DNA from: Muribaculum sp.
Lineage (GTDB): Bacteria > Bacillota > Clostridia > Lachnospirales > Lachnospiraceae
NCBI GenBank assembly: GCA_023663505.1
Contig: JAMPHH010000028.1
Location: 1 to 35,257, forward strand
Length of the DNA: 35,257 nucleotides
Reading direction: 5' to 3'
The notes below the pieces were generated by a model. The model ran no database searches. It was given only the letters and a program-made list of their open reading frames with translations, and was not told where the DNA came from. Position numbers and translations under genes: made by a program. This document shows positions 1 through 6,915 of this stretch, piece by piece. Every line of letters begins with the position of its first letter. The stretch's first letter is position 1.

Positions 1-3
1 ATG

Positions 4-37
4 GGTAATTCCTTACTGGCTGTAAGGGGTATTAACC
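4..37. other. Hairpin at window edge
   Basis: CCTTAC (11-16) pairs with GTAAGG (22-27), and the flanks GGTAAT (4-9) and ATTAACC (31-37) extend the stem imperfectly. It could be the transcription terminator of a gene left of the window, but no clear T-run follows. From here to 375 there is no credible gene. Confidence 0.3.
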
Positions 38-134
38 ATAAATGCATTGTAGTAGAACGAAATAATGAGCCGAGCAAGCCCTGACCCAAAGTAAATTGCC
101 CTGACAAAAAGTCAACTTCATCGACTTGCACATT

Positions 135-168
135 GCCCGCAAGAATCGATACCCAGTCTTCTCCCGCC
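135..168. repeat. Family C repeat, single arm
   Basis: This 34-base stretch begins GCCCGCAA, contains CCCAGTC and ends CTCCCGCC. It aligns over its whole length with the right arm of the inverted-repeat element at 15345-15378. The bases just after it (CCCTCCGCACGA) also recur after the hairpin at 34901-34973. No matching left arm is visible, so it is either a remnant or an element whose partner arm lies outside the window. Confidence 0.45.
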
Positions 169-187
169 GCCCTCCGCACGATTTTTG

Positions 188-213
188 CTGACAATTTTTT
201 CTGACAATTTTTT
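188..213. repeat. 13-bp tandem duplication
   Basis: CTGACAATTTTTT occurs twice head to tail (188-200 and 201-213), just upstream of the rplU promoter. No function is evident. Confidence 0.6.
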
Positions 214-226
214 TCTCCAAAACATA

Positions 227-256
227 TTGACATTTTCCCCAAGTACATGCTATCAT
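227..256 (+). promoter_or_regulatory. Promoter of the rplU operon
   Basis: A perfect -35 TTGACA (227-232) is followed after 18 bases by TATCAT (251-256). This is a strong sigma-A-type promoter with a predicted start near 263, giving a leader of about 110 bases before rplU. Confidence 0.7.
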
Positions 257-262
257 GTCATA

Positions 263-359
263 GTATGCCGCATAACGAGGTAGAAGTGTGCCCATTTTTA
301 CAGGACGCCACCACAGTTAGCGAGTAAAGGACAGATGCGCAGTCCGCAGATGTTCTATG
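263..359 (+). ncRNA. Probable L21 ribosomal-protein leader
   Basis: The roughly 100-base untranslated leader between the promoter and the rplU ribosome-binding site can fold: GGAC (329-332) pairs with GTCC (342-345), and GTG/CCAC segments around 286-313 form a second paired region. Firmicutes rplU operons commonly carry an autoregulatory L21 leader at this place. The call rests on position and visible stems. A covariance-model search was not possible. Confidence 0.5.
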
Positions 360-375
360 AAGGAGGTGCCTTAAT

Positions 376-681
376 ATGTACGCAATTATTGCAACAGGCG
401 GTAAGCAGTACAAGGTTGCCGAGGGCGACGTGATCAAGGTTGAGAAGCTTGACGCGGAGGCCGGCAATACCGTAACTTTTGACCAAGTGATCGCAGTAAG
501 TGACGGAACCCTCAAGGTTGGCAAAGATGTCGAGAAAGCATCTGTATCCGCAACCGTTATGGAGCAGGGACGTGGCAAGAAGGTTATTGTATACAAATAC
601 AAGAGAAAAACCGGATACCACAAGAAAAACGGTCACAGACAAGCATACACTCAGGTTAAGATTGACAAGATCAACGCATAA
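376..681 (+). CDS. rplU: 50S ribosomal protein L21
   Basis: This is the L21 protein of the large ribosomal subunit, which binds 23S rRNA. The 101-residue length is normal for the family. It begins MYAIIATGGKQYKV, the conserved L21 N-terminus, and the basic C-terminal stretch KRKTGYHKKNGHRQ is the typical rRNA-binding tail. The start is set by AAGGAGG at 360-366. It is the first gene of the operon with prp and rpmA, the usual Firmicutes arrangement, and is preceded by a strong promoter and a likely autoregulatory leader. The identification is secure. Confidence 0.97.
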   Translation: MYAIIATGGKQYKVAEGDVIKVEKLDAEAGNTVTFDQVIAVSDGTLKVGKDVEKASVSATVMEQGRGKKVIVYKYKRKTGYHKKNGHRQAYTQVKIDKINA

Positions 682-695
682 CTATTGATTGTATT

Positions 696-1034
696 ATGAC
701 CACGATTGAGATTACCATGAACAAAGAATGCCAATACAGACAGATTGTCTGTATGGGACATGCAGAGTATGCAAAGGCGGGCGAACCCGATATCCTGTGC
801 GCGGCGATATCCATACTGGTGACCGCCACGATGAATTCCCTTGAGGAGCTGGCGGGGGAGAAGTTTGCCGCGGTGACGGACGAGGAGAGCGGTTTTATGA
901 AATTCACCTTCCCGGAGGAGAAGCCTTTGCAGGAGAAATCCACATTCCTTCTGGACTCCATGGTGTTTAATCTGGAGATGCTCAGCAAGGAATATGGCAA
1001 GAAGTATTTACAAGTAAAATTCAAGGAGGTGTAG
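696..1034 (+). CDS. prp: Ribosomal-processing cysteine protease Prp
   Basis: Prp (YsxB family) cleaves the N-terminal extension from the L27 precursor in Firmicutes. The 112-residue protein carries the catalytic histidine in GHAEYA (His22) and the catalytic cysteine in DILCAAIS (Cys35), at the expected positions. It lies between rplU and rpmA, as in Bacillus and Staphylococcus, and stops 3 bases before its substrate gene. The ribosome-binding site upstream of 696 is weak. A downstream ATG at 717 is possible but would remove the conserved first strand, so 696 is preferred. Confidence 0.93.
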   Translation: MTTIEITMNKECQYRQIVCMGHAEYAKAGEPDILCAAISILVTATMNSLEELAGEKFAAVTDEESGFMKFTFPEEKPLQEKSTFLLDSMVFNLEMLSKEYGKKYLQVKFKEV

Positions 1035-1037
1035 ACC

Positions 1038-1322
1038 ATGTTAAATTTGAACCTTCAATTTTTCGCTCATAAAAAGGGAGTAGGTTCTACCAAGAACGGC
1101 AGAGATTCCGAGTCCAAGAGACTTGGCGCGAAGCGCGCTGACGGTCAGTTTGTGAAGGCGGGCAACATTCTTTACAGACAGCGTGGAACCAAGATTCACC
1201 CCGGCATCAATGTGGGTATCGGCGGAGACGATACCTTGTATGCACTGGTTGACGGCGTTTTGCGTTTTGAGAGAAAGGGCCGCGACAAGAAGCAGGCTTC
1301 CGTATATCCGGTAGAGCAGTAA
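1038..1322 (+). CDS. rpmA: 50S ribosomal protein L27 (precursor)
   Basis: L27 lies near the peptidyl-transferase centre of the large subunit. The sequence starts MLNLNLQFFAHKKGVGST. The first nine residues are the Firmicutes extension, and cleavage after Phe9 by Prp would expose AHKKG, the mature N-terminus that reaches the tRNA acceptor end. The core (GSTKNGRDSESKRLGAKRADGQ) is highly conserved. Length is 94 residues. AAGGAGG lies just before the start. The paired protease is encoded immediately upstream. Confidence 0.97.
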   Translation: MLNLNLQFFAHKKGVGSTKNGRDSESKRLGAKRADGQFVKAGNILYRQRGTKIHPGINVGIGGDDTLYALVDGVLRFERKGRDKKQASVYPVEQ

Positions 1323-1332
1323 GAATGAACAG

Positions 1333-1367
1333 GGGCTTCAAACGGTGTATGTTTGGAGCCCTTTCTT
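1333..1367 (+). terminator. Terminator or attenuator between rpmA and obg
   Basis: GGGCTTCAAAC (1333-1343) pairs with GTTTGGAGCCC (1351-1361) around a 7-base loop, one G-T wobble, and is followed by TTTCTT. This is an intrinsic terminator-like stem within a gap of about 65 bases, so it probably lowers transcription into obg rather than ending the operon. Confidence 0.65.
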
Positions 1368-1388
1368 AAACGTGAGAGGAGCGGCGTT

Positions 1389-2678
1389 ATGTTTGCTGAC
1401 AGAGCCAAAATATATGTCCGGAGCGGCAAGGGCGGCGACGGTCACGTGTCATTCAGACGCGAGAAATATGTGCCAAACGGCGGGCCTGACGGCGGCGACG
1501 GCGGACGGGGCGGAGATGTGATCTTCCAAGTGGACGAGGGCTTGAACACCTTGATCGACTTTCGGCATATCAGAAAATATAAGGCAGGCGACGGCGAGCC
1601 GGGCGGGAAGAAAAACTGCCGCGGTAAGGACGGCGAGGATATCATCATCAAGGTTCCCATGGGCACTGTCATCAAGGAGGCGGAGAGCGAGCAAGTGATC
1701 GCGGATATGTCCGGCGAGAACAGGCAGCTCGTGCTCCTAAAGGGCGGCAGGGGCGGCAACGGCAATCAGCATTATGCCACCAGTACCATGCAGGCGCCCA
1801 AGTATGCGCAGCCGGGACAGCCTGCGCAGGAATTAAATCTGCTTCTGGAGCTTAAGGTGATCGCGGACGTGGGGCTTGTGGGCTTTCCCAATGTGGGCAA
1901 ATCCACCTTCCTGTCCCGTGTGACCAATGCCAAGCCGAAGATTGCCAACTATCATTTCACAACGCTAAACCCTAATCTGGGGGTTGTGGACTTGGAGGGG
2001 ACAGGAGGCTTTGTCATCGCGGATATACCCGGGCTGATCGAGGGGGCGTCAGAGGGAGTAGGGCTTGGACACGAGTTCCTTCGCCATATCGAGCGCACGA
2101 AGGTCATTATCCATATCGTGGACGCGGCGGGCACGGAGGGGAGAGACCCCGTCGAGGATATCCATGCGATCAACAAGGAGCTTGAAGCGTACAATCCGGA
2201 GCTTGCCCAGAGACCGCAGGTGATAGCCGCCAATAAGATAGACGCCATTTATTCGGAAGGGGAGGATCCCGTAGCGTTGATTCGGGCGCAGTTCGAGCCC
2301 AAGGGGATTCAGGTGTTCCCCATTTCCGCAGTGAGCGGGGAAGGGGTCAAGCCGCTCTTATATCGGGTCAACGAGATGCTTTTGGATATCGGGACTAAGC
2401 CTACGGTATTTGAACAGGAATATTTTCCCGAGCTTAAGAAGGGCTATTCCGATGAACCATACACTGTTGTCTATGACGAGGAAGCGGACGAGTATGTGGT
2501 GGAGGGACCCCGCATAGAGAAGATGCTCGGATATACTAACCTAGAGAGCGAGAAGGGCTTTACCTTTTTCCAGAATTTCCTGAAGGAGAACGGGATTTTG
2601 GAGAAGCTTGAGGAGCTTGGGATCTCCGAGGGCGATACCGTGCGAATGTACGGATTGTCATTTGATTATTATAAATAA
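1389..2678 (+). CDS. obgE: GTPase Obg
   Basis: Essential GTPase acting in late 50S subunit assembly and stress control. The 429-residue protein has the glycine-rich Obg fold at the N-terminus (MFADRAKIYVRSGKGGDG). The GTPase domain has GFPNVGKS (about 165-172), DIPG (about 212-215), NKID (about 282-285) and an SAVSGEG G5 loop, and the OCT domain forms the last 90 residues. The ATG at 1389 was chosen because a GAGAGGAG ribosome-binding site precedes it and the protein then starts as Obg proteins do. An upstream in-frame ATG at 1353 falls inside the terminator stem. The neighbourhood rplU-rpmA-obg is widely conserved. Confidence 0.96.
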   Translation: MFADRAKIYVRSGKGGDGHVSFRREKYVPNGGPDGGDGGRGGDVIFQVDEGLNTLIDFRHIRKYKAGDGEPGGKKNCRGKDGEDIIIKVPMGTVIKEAESEQVIADMSGENRQLVLLKGGRGGNGNQHYATSTMQAPKYAQPGQPAQELNLLLELKVIADVGLVGFPNVGKSTFLSRVTNAKPKIANYHFTTLNPNLGVVDLEGTGGFVIADIPGLIEGASEGVGLGHEFLRHIERTKVIIHIVDAAGTEGRDPVEDIHAINKELEAYNPELAQRPQVIAANKIDAIYSEGEDPVALIRAQFEPKGIQVFPISAVSGEGVKPLLYRVNEMLLDIGTKPTVFEQEYFPELKKGYSDEPYTVVYDEEADEYVVEGPRIEKMLGYTNLESEKGFTFFQNFLKENGILEKLEELGISEGDTVRMYGLSFDYYK

Positions 2679-2690
2679 ACAGAGGAATAA

Positions 2691-2768
2691 AGTTTGAAAA
2701 TAAATTTTCAAACTATATATTTGTGGCAGTATCGCAGGCATAAGCCTGCGATATGCGGGGGTATAAAG
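2691..2768 (+). repeat. Family A leader repeat, copy 1
   Basis: The element has two perfect hairpins. The first is an 11-bp stem with arms AGTTTGAAAAT (2691-2701) and ATTTTCAAACT (2704-2714). The second is ATCGCAGGC (2731-2739) with GCCTGCGAT (2744-2752). It fills the gap between obg and yhbY and ends at the yhbY start, supplying its G-rich ribosome-binding region (GCGGGGGT). The same arrangement recurs on the minus strand at 14361-14443 and in part at 29683-29726. Confidence 0.75.
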
Positions 2769-3059
2769 ATGACGAGTAAGCAGAGAGCATATTTGAAAAG
2801 TCTCGCCAGTAATCTTGATCCGGTGTTTCAGATCGGGAAGGCAAGTCTGACGCCGGAGGTGACGGAGGCTGTGGGGGAGTGCTTCAACAATAATGAACTG
2901 ATCAAGGTCGCAGTGTTAAAAAACTGCCTTGACGATCCCAAGGTCATTGCGGAGGCGGTGGCAGACCGTACCCAGTCGCAGGTGGTGCAGGTGATCGGGA
3001 GGAAGATCGTGTTGTATAAGCAGGATAATGACAATCCCAAAATCATATTGCCCAAATAG
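2769..3059 (+). CDS. yhbY: YhbY-family RNA-binding protein
   Basis: Small CRS1/YhbY (CRM) domain protein that associates with pre-50S particles. The 96 residues begin MTSKQRAYLKSLASNLDPVFQIGK, the standard CRM start, and include the conserved LIKVAVLKN segment, while VQVIGRKIVLYK forms the last strand. An in-frame start at 2694 exists but runs through the hairpin repeat, so the ATG at 2769 is used. It sits between obg and nadD, as in other Clostridia. Confidence 0.92.
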   Translation: MTSKQRAYLKSLASNLDPVFQIGKASLTPEVTEAVGECFNNNELIKVAVLKNCLDDPKVIAEAVADRTQSQVVQVIGRKIVLYKQDNDNPKIILPK

Positions 3060-3092
3060 GAGTTCCATGATAAAACAAAAACGGGAGGAAGC

Positions 3093-3737
3093 ATGAGCAG
3101 AATCGGTATTTTGGGTGGCACCTTTAACCCTGTACACGTAGGACATCTGATGCTGGCGGAGTGTGCCAGAGAGGAGCTTTCATTAGATAAAGTGTGGTTC
3201 ATTCCCACGGGAATCTCTTATATGAAGGACGAGGCGAATCGGTCAAGGGGCGGGCAGAGGAGATTGAAAATGCCGCTTCCCGCGGAGCGTTTGGAGATGA
3301 CACGTCTGGCGGTGGCGGACAATCCGTACTTTGACTGTCTGGATATCGAGGTGGAGCGCGCAGGGAACACATACAGCTACGAGACATTGGAGGAGCTTGG
3401 AGAGCTTTATCCCGAGGACGAATTTTTCTTTATTTTTGGGGCGGATTGTCTGTATAGTATCGAGAATTGGAAGGAGCCGGAGCGCATTTGCAATGCCTGC
3501 GAGATCGTGGCGGCGGTGCGGGGGGACGCGGATATGTTTCACATGCGTGATAAGGCGGACGAGCTTAAGGAAAGGTTTAACGCGCGCATCACGCTGCTGC
3601 CGTTTCGCAATCTGGCATTTTCCTCCACGGAGATTCGCGTGCGGGTGAACGCGGGGAAAAGTATCCGCTATATGACCGCGGAGAACGTGATATCCTATAT
3701 AGAAGAAAAGGGATTTTACAAAAATGAAAACCACTGA
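3093..3737 (+). CDS. nadD: Nicotinate-nucleotide adenylyltransferase
   Basis: Transfers AMP from ATP to nicotinate mononucleotide to form deamido-NAD, a central step of NAD synthesis. The N-terminal GGTFNPVHVGHL contains the nucleotidyltransferase (H/T)xGH motif (His15-His18), and SSTEIR near residues 177-182 is the conserved C-terminal ATP-binding motif. Length, 214 residues, is normal. CGGGAGG precedes the ATG. It overlaps yqeK by 14 bases, which points to translational coupling. Confidence 0.95.
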   Translation: MSRIGILGGTFNPVHVGHLMLAECAREELSLDKVWFIPTGISYMKDEANRSRGGQRRLKMPLPAERLEMTRLAVADNPYFDCLDIEVERAGNTYSYETLEELGELYPEDEFFFIFGADCLYSIENWKEPERICNACEIVAAVRGDADMFHMRDKADELKERFNARITLLPFRNLAFSSTEIRVRVNAGKSIRYMTAENVISYIEEKGFYKNENH

Positions 3738-4296
3738 ATTGAAGAAAATCAGAAAAGCTATGGAAAAGACTCTGGACGATAAGCGTTATGAGCATACCTT
3801 GGGGGTGGAGTACACCGCCGCGGCGCTTGCCATGTGCTATAATGCTTCCATTAAAAATGCCCAGCTTGCAGGGCTTTTGCATGACTGCGCCAAATGTCTT
3901 TCGGACGAGAAGCGGCTGGCATTTTGCGAGAAGCACAACATCAGCATCAATGAGGTGGAGCGGAAGAACCCTTCTCTGCTTCATGCCAAGGTGGGAAGCT
4001 TTATGGCGATGGAGGAGTACGGGGTGAATGATCCCGATGTGATTTACGCCATTTTAAACCACACCACGGGGCGTCCCGGAATGAGTCTTTTGGAGAAAAT
4101 CATTTTTGTGGCGGACTATATTGAGCCCGGTAGGAACAAGGCGCCGGGATTGGACGAGATACGCCAGCTCGCGTTTGCGGACATTGACGCTGCCGTGGTG
4201 CGGATACTCGGGGATACACTGAAATATCTGAGGGAGAGCGGCGGGGATATCGACCCCATGACAGAGAAGACATTGCAATTTTACACGAAAAAATAG
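3724..4296 (+). CDS. yqeK: HD-domain Ap4A hydrolase YqeK
   Basis: YqeK proteins split diadenosine tetraphosphate symmetrically into two ADP. The 190 residues have the expected HD-domain metal ligands: His in RYEHTLGV, the HD pair in GLLHDCAK, His in SLLHAKVG, His in ILNHTTGRPGMS, and Asp in FVADYIEPGR. The gene follows nadD directly, the usual order in Firmicutes. Its stop codon (4294-4296) lies inside the first unit of a 17-bp tandem array that runs on to the rsfS ribosome-binding site. Confidence 0.93.
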   Translation: MKTTELKKIRKAMEKTLDDKRYEHTLGVEYTAAALAMCYNASIKNAQLAGLLHDCAKCLSDEKRLAFCEKHNISINEVERKNPSLLHAKVGSFMAMEEYGVNDPDVIYAILNHTTGRPGMSLLEKIIFVADYIEPGRNKAPGLDEIRQLAFADIDAAVVRILGDTLKYLRESGGDIDPMTEKTLQFYTKK

Positions 4297-4350
4297 GAAA
4301 CACGAAAAAATAAGAAACACAAAAAAATAGAAAGCACAAAAAGATAGGAA
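4283..4350 (+). repeat. 17-bp tandem array over the yqeK stop codon
   Basis: Four consecutive 17-base units start at 4283, 4300, 4317 and 4334. Unit 1 is ACACGAAAAAATAGGAA and the others differ by 1 to 4 bases. Unit 1 includes the last codons and the TAG of yqeK. The last unit runs into GGAAAGGA, the ribosome-binding site of rsfS. Confidence 0.85.
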
Positions 4351-4362
4351 AGGAATCAATAT

Positions 4363-4716
4363 ATGGATAATGATGTAAAGGAAATGACCAAATTAGCCTT
4401 GGACGCGTTGGCGGACAAGAAGGCTGAGGACGTTCGTTTGATTGATATAAGCGAGATTTCGGTGATCGCAGACGTCTTTATGATCGCAGGCGGCAGCAAC
4501 CGCAGCCAGATACAGGCGCTCTGTGACAATGTGGAGGAGAAGCTTGGAAGGGCGGGATATCCCGTGAAGCAGATAGAGGGCTATGAGGCTGCGAATTGGA
4601 TATTGATGGATTTTGGCAGTATTATTGTCCATATTTTTGACAAGGAAAACCGTCTGCTGTACGATCTTGAGAGACTCTGGCGGGACGGAAAGCAGATAGA
4701 CGCGGGGACATTATAG
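4363..4716 (+). CDS. rsfS: Ribosomal silencing factor RsfS
   Basis: RsfS binds L14 and blocks joining of the two ribosomal subunits when nutrients are scarce. The 117 residues show the family core: KKAEDVRLIDISEIS, the IAGGSNRSQIQALCDNVEE segment, GYEAANWILMDFGSIIVHIF and the terminal YDLERLW. GGAAAGGA precedes the ATG. It is the last gene of the rplU-rsfS block and its stop codon is also embedded in a tandem array. Confidence 0.94.
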   Translation: MDNDVKEMTKLALDALADKKAEDVRLIDISEISVIADVFMIAGGSNRSQIQALCDNVEEKLGRAGYPVKQIEGYEAANWILMDFGSIIVHIFDKENRLLYDLERLWRDGKQIDAGTL

Positions 4717-4786
4717 AGAAAACGCAGGATATTGTAGAGAGTCACGGGACATTGTAGAGAACTGTAAGACATTATAGAGAAACGCG
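4706..4786 (+). repeat. 20/21-bp tandem array over the rsfS stop codon
   Basis: Four degenerate units begin at 4706, 4727, 4747 and 4767, with the shared core (G/A)GA(C/T)ATT(A/G)TAGAGA. The rsfS TAG (4714-4716) is inside unit 1, as with yqeK. Confidence 0.8.
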
Positions 4787-4842
4787 GCGGCAGTAAAGCG
4801 TAAGGCTGAACCATAACAAGCTTGCAAAAATAACAAGCTACA

Positions 4843-4894
4843 AAAAGCAGAGGCTGCTGTCATATATGGAATGGACAGTGTTTCCTCTGCTTTT
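4843..4894. terminator. Bidirectional terminator
   Basis: AAAAGCAGAGG (4843-4853) pairs with CCTCTGCTTTT (4884-4894), with an inner stem CTGTC (4857-4861) and GACAG (4874-4878). A-run and T-run flanks allow it to end both the rsfS operon and the minus-strand DUF378 gene. Confidence 0.85.
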
Positions 4895-4928
4895 ATGATG
4901 CGTAGAGCCGTGAATGATCGTTTTAATA

Positions 4929-5156
4929 CTATTGCGTCGATCTGTTGTCTGAGAGCTTCATATAGAAGGTCAGCAGATAAAGTCCGCATATTCCCACAAG
5001 CACATAGACAATGCGGGAAATCCATGACATATCCCCGAACAGGAATGCCACGAGGTCAAACCGCATGAGACCGATCAGTCCCCAGTTGATCGCACCGATG
5101 ATCGCAATGGCGAGTCCGGTGCCTTCAATAAACTTGTTTCCCATATCTTCCCCCAT
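4929..5156 (-). CDS. DUF378 small membrane protein
   Basis: A 75-residue protein with two hydrophobic segments separated by the family signature (IIGAINWGLIGLMRFDLVAFLFG, then SRIVYVLVGICGLYLL). This matches the DUF378/YuzA group of small inner-membrane proteins, whose role is unknown. An alternative ATG four codons downstream (5144) follows GGGGAAG closely. The gene stands alone between two plus-strand operons and shares the downstream terminator with rsfS. Confidence 0.88.
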   Translation of the reverse strand: MGEDMGNKFIEGTGLAIAIIGAINWGLIGLMRFDLVAFLFGDMSWISRIVYVLVGICGLYLLTFYMKLSDNRSTQ

Positions 5157-5305
5157 TTCTGCGCTGCACTTTTGCGCGAATCCGTATCATAAAATACAGG
5201 TCTGTGGCAGGCAGCGCACCTCTTAGCTTTTTATACGGCACATCACTATTATGTCCTTGATAAATGAAAAAAATCTAAATTTTTTGCTTATTTTATAAGA
5301 AAATA

Positions 5306-5334
5306 TTGACAAAGAACCTGGAATGGAGTATATT
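5306..5334 (+). promoter_or_regulatory. Promoter of livJ
   Basis: TTGACA (5306-5311), 17 bases, then TATATT (5329-5334). This is a near-consensus sigma-A promoter about 100 bases before livJ. Confidence 0.75.
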
Positions 5335-5347
5335 CTGAAATAATACT

Positions 5348-5372
5348 TGTATACACAAATGCAATGTATACA
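5348..5372. promoter_or_regulatory. Inverted repeat in the livJ leader
   Basis: TGTATAC (5348-5354) and GTATACA (5366-5372) form a 7-bp inverted repeat with an 11-base spacer just after the predicted transcription start. It could be an operator or an RNA hairpin. No match to a CodY box was seen, and the regulator is unknown. Confidence 0.45.
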
Positions 5373-5435
5373 TTTATTATATGCGTATGCGCATATGATG
5401 CGCGGCATAATTTAAAGCTATAAGGAGGAAAAGTT

Positions 5436-6674
5436 ATGAAAAAATTCAACAAACTCGTAAGTGTTGCCGTAGCTTCTGCGATGGTTCTGGCTATGGCAGG
5501 CTGCGGCGGCGAGACCGACAGCAATGCAGGCAATAATTCGTCCGCAGGCAACAGTACTGTCGAGAGCAGCAGCGCGGCAAACAACAATGCAGAGGGCGGC
5601 AGCGCGGCTTCCGGCGCTACATTCAAGATCGGCGGTATCGGACCCACCACCGGCGGCGCAGCAATCTACGGCATCAACGTAATGAACGCGGCACAGCTCG
5701 CAGTGGACGAGATCAACGCTGCAGGCGGTATCAACGGTTATCAGGTGGAGATCAACTTCCAAGATGACGAGCATGATCCCGAGAAATCCGTTAATGCTTA
5801 CAACTCTATCAAGGACTGGGGCGCACAGATGTTGGTTGGCTGTGTTACCTCCACTCCCTGTATCGCGGTTGCAGAGAAGACCAATGAGGACAATATGTTC
5901 CAGATCACACCCTCCGGTACTGCAAAGGATTGTGTGAAATATGACAACGCTTTCCGCGTGTGCTTCTCCGACCCCAGTCAGGGTCTGGTGTCCGCACAGT
6001 ATATCGGTGAGAATGCTCTTGCCGAGAAGGTTGCCGTAATTTATGACAGCTCTGACACATATTCATCAGGTATTTATGAGAACTTTGTCGCTGAGGCTGC
6101 AAATCAGCCCTTCGAGATCGTGTCTGCCGAGGCGTTTACCGCTGACAACAAGACAGATTTCTCCGTACAGCTCCAGAAGGCAAAGGACGCAGGCGCAGAC
6201 ATGGTATTCCTGCCTATCTACTATCAGGAGTCTTCCCTGATCCTGACTCAGGCAAATGCTATGGGATATGCTCCCACATGGTTCTCTGTTGACGGTATGG
6301 ACGGTATCTTGGGCGTTGATAACTTTGACGCAAGCTACGCAGAGGGCGTGATGTTCCTGACACCTTTCGCGGTGGACGCTTCCGACCTGTCCAAGTCCTT
6401 TACCTCCGCTTATGAGGCAAAGTACGGCGAGACTCCCAACCAGTTCGCGGCGGACGCTTATGATGCTGTTTATATTATCAAGCAGGCTTTGGAGCTTAAG
6501 GACGCCAATCCCGATATGGGCATCTCTGAGCTCTGTGAGCTGTTGAAGGCAGCTATGGTTGAGCTGAATGTTACCGGAGTTACCGGCGACAGCATCACAT
6601 GGGACGCAAGCGGCGAGCCCAACAAGACTCCCATGGTCGTTGTGATCGAGAATGGCGCTTACACGGTTCTGTAA
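5436..6674 (+). CDS. livJ: Branched-chain amino acid ABC transporter substrate-binding lipoprotein
   Basis: Extracellular solute receptor, probably for leucine, isoleucine and valine. Residues 1-23 are a lipoprotein signal peptide ending in the lipobox LAMAGC (Cys23), followed by a Gly/Ser/Asn-rich linker to about residue 57. The mature part is a type 1 periplasmic-binding fold (FKIGGIGPTTGGAAIYG, AAQLAVDEINAAGGINGYQVE). Length 412. AAGGAGG precedes the ATG. A terminator-like stem after the gene separates it from livHMGF, which would allow the binding protein to be made in excess. Substrate is inferred from the family and operon. Confidence 0.92.
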   Translation: MKKFNKLVSVAVASAMVLAMAGCGGETDSNAGNNSSAGNSTVESSSAANNNAEGGSAASGATFKIGGIGPTTGGAAIYGINVMNAAQLAVDEINAAGGINGYQVEINFQDDEHDPEKSVNAYNSIKDWGAQMLVGCVTSTPCIAVAEKTNEDNMFQITPSGTAKDCVKYDNAFRVCFSDPSQGLVSAQYIGENALAEKVAVIYDSSDTYSSGIYENFVAEAANQPFEIVSAEAFTADNKTDFSVQLQKAKDAGADMVFLPIYYQESSLILTQANAMGYAPTWFSVDGMDGILGVDNFDASYAEGVMFLTPFAVDASDLSKSFTSAYEAKYGETPNQFAADAYDAVYIIKQALELKDANPDMGISELCELLKAAMVELNVTGVTGDSITWDASGEPNKTPMVVVIENGAYTVL

Positions 6675-6716
6675 TCGTCAATGTAGTCAAGCTATAAACC
6701 TATATCATTAGAGACC

Positions 6717-6764
6717 AATGAGGGTCGCCTGATGGGTGCAAATCATCTGAAGGTGACCCTCATT
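6717..6764 (+). terminator. Terminator-like stem after livJ
   Basis: AATGAGGGTC (6717-6726) pairs with GACCCTCATT (6755-6764). Inner pairings CCT/AGG and GATG/CATC extend the stem. The T-run is short, so it likely allows partial readthrough to livH. Confidence 0.65.
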
Positions 6765-6798
6765 TATCTAAATGGTGGGGTGTTTAGCGCAGGCAGCT

Positions 6799-6840
6799 TT
6801 AGGAAAATACACCGACAGGTCAACCGGTATACTTTCCTAA
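6799..6840 (+). other. Second long hairpin in the livJ-livH gap
   Basis: TTAGGAAAATACACC (6799-6813) pairs with GGTATACTTTCCTAA (6826-6840) at 13 of 15 positions. It lies just before the livH promoter. It may be an RNA stability element or a second terminator. Confidence 0.5.
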
Positions 6841-6850
6841 GGTTATTTGC

Positions 6851-6879
6851 TTGCCAGATAAAACAGATTTTGGTATACT
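6851..6879 (+). promoter_or_regulatory. Internal promoter for livH
   Basis: TTGCCA (6851-6856), 17 bases, TATACT (6874-6879). A good sigma-A promoter 37 bases before livH, allowing the permease genes to be expressed separately from livJ. Confidence 0.6.
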
Positions 6880-6915
6880 TGACTTTGGGTTCAGGATTTA
6901 CAAGAGGAGGGAACT

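Noticed and set aside
32..295. 87-residue minus-strand open frame left of rplU
   Set aside because: It overlaps the rplU promoter and a repeat arm, has no recognisable domain and no convincing ribosome-binding site.
3243..3734. 163-residue minus-strand frame opposite nadD
   Set aside because: It is the antisense shadow of a conserved gene and has no domain of its own.
5341..5435. T-box or other amino-acid riboswitch before livJ
   Set aside because: The leader is about 95 bases with only short inverted repeats and no T-box sequence or antiterminator.
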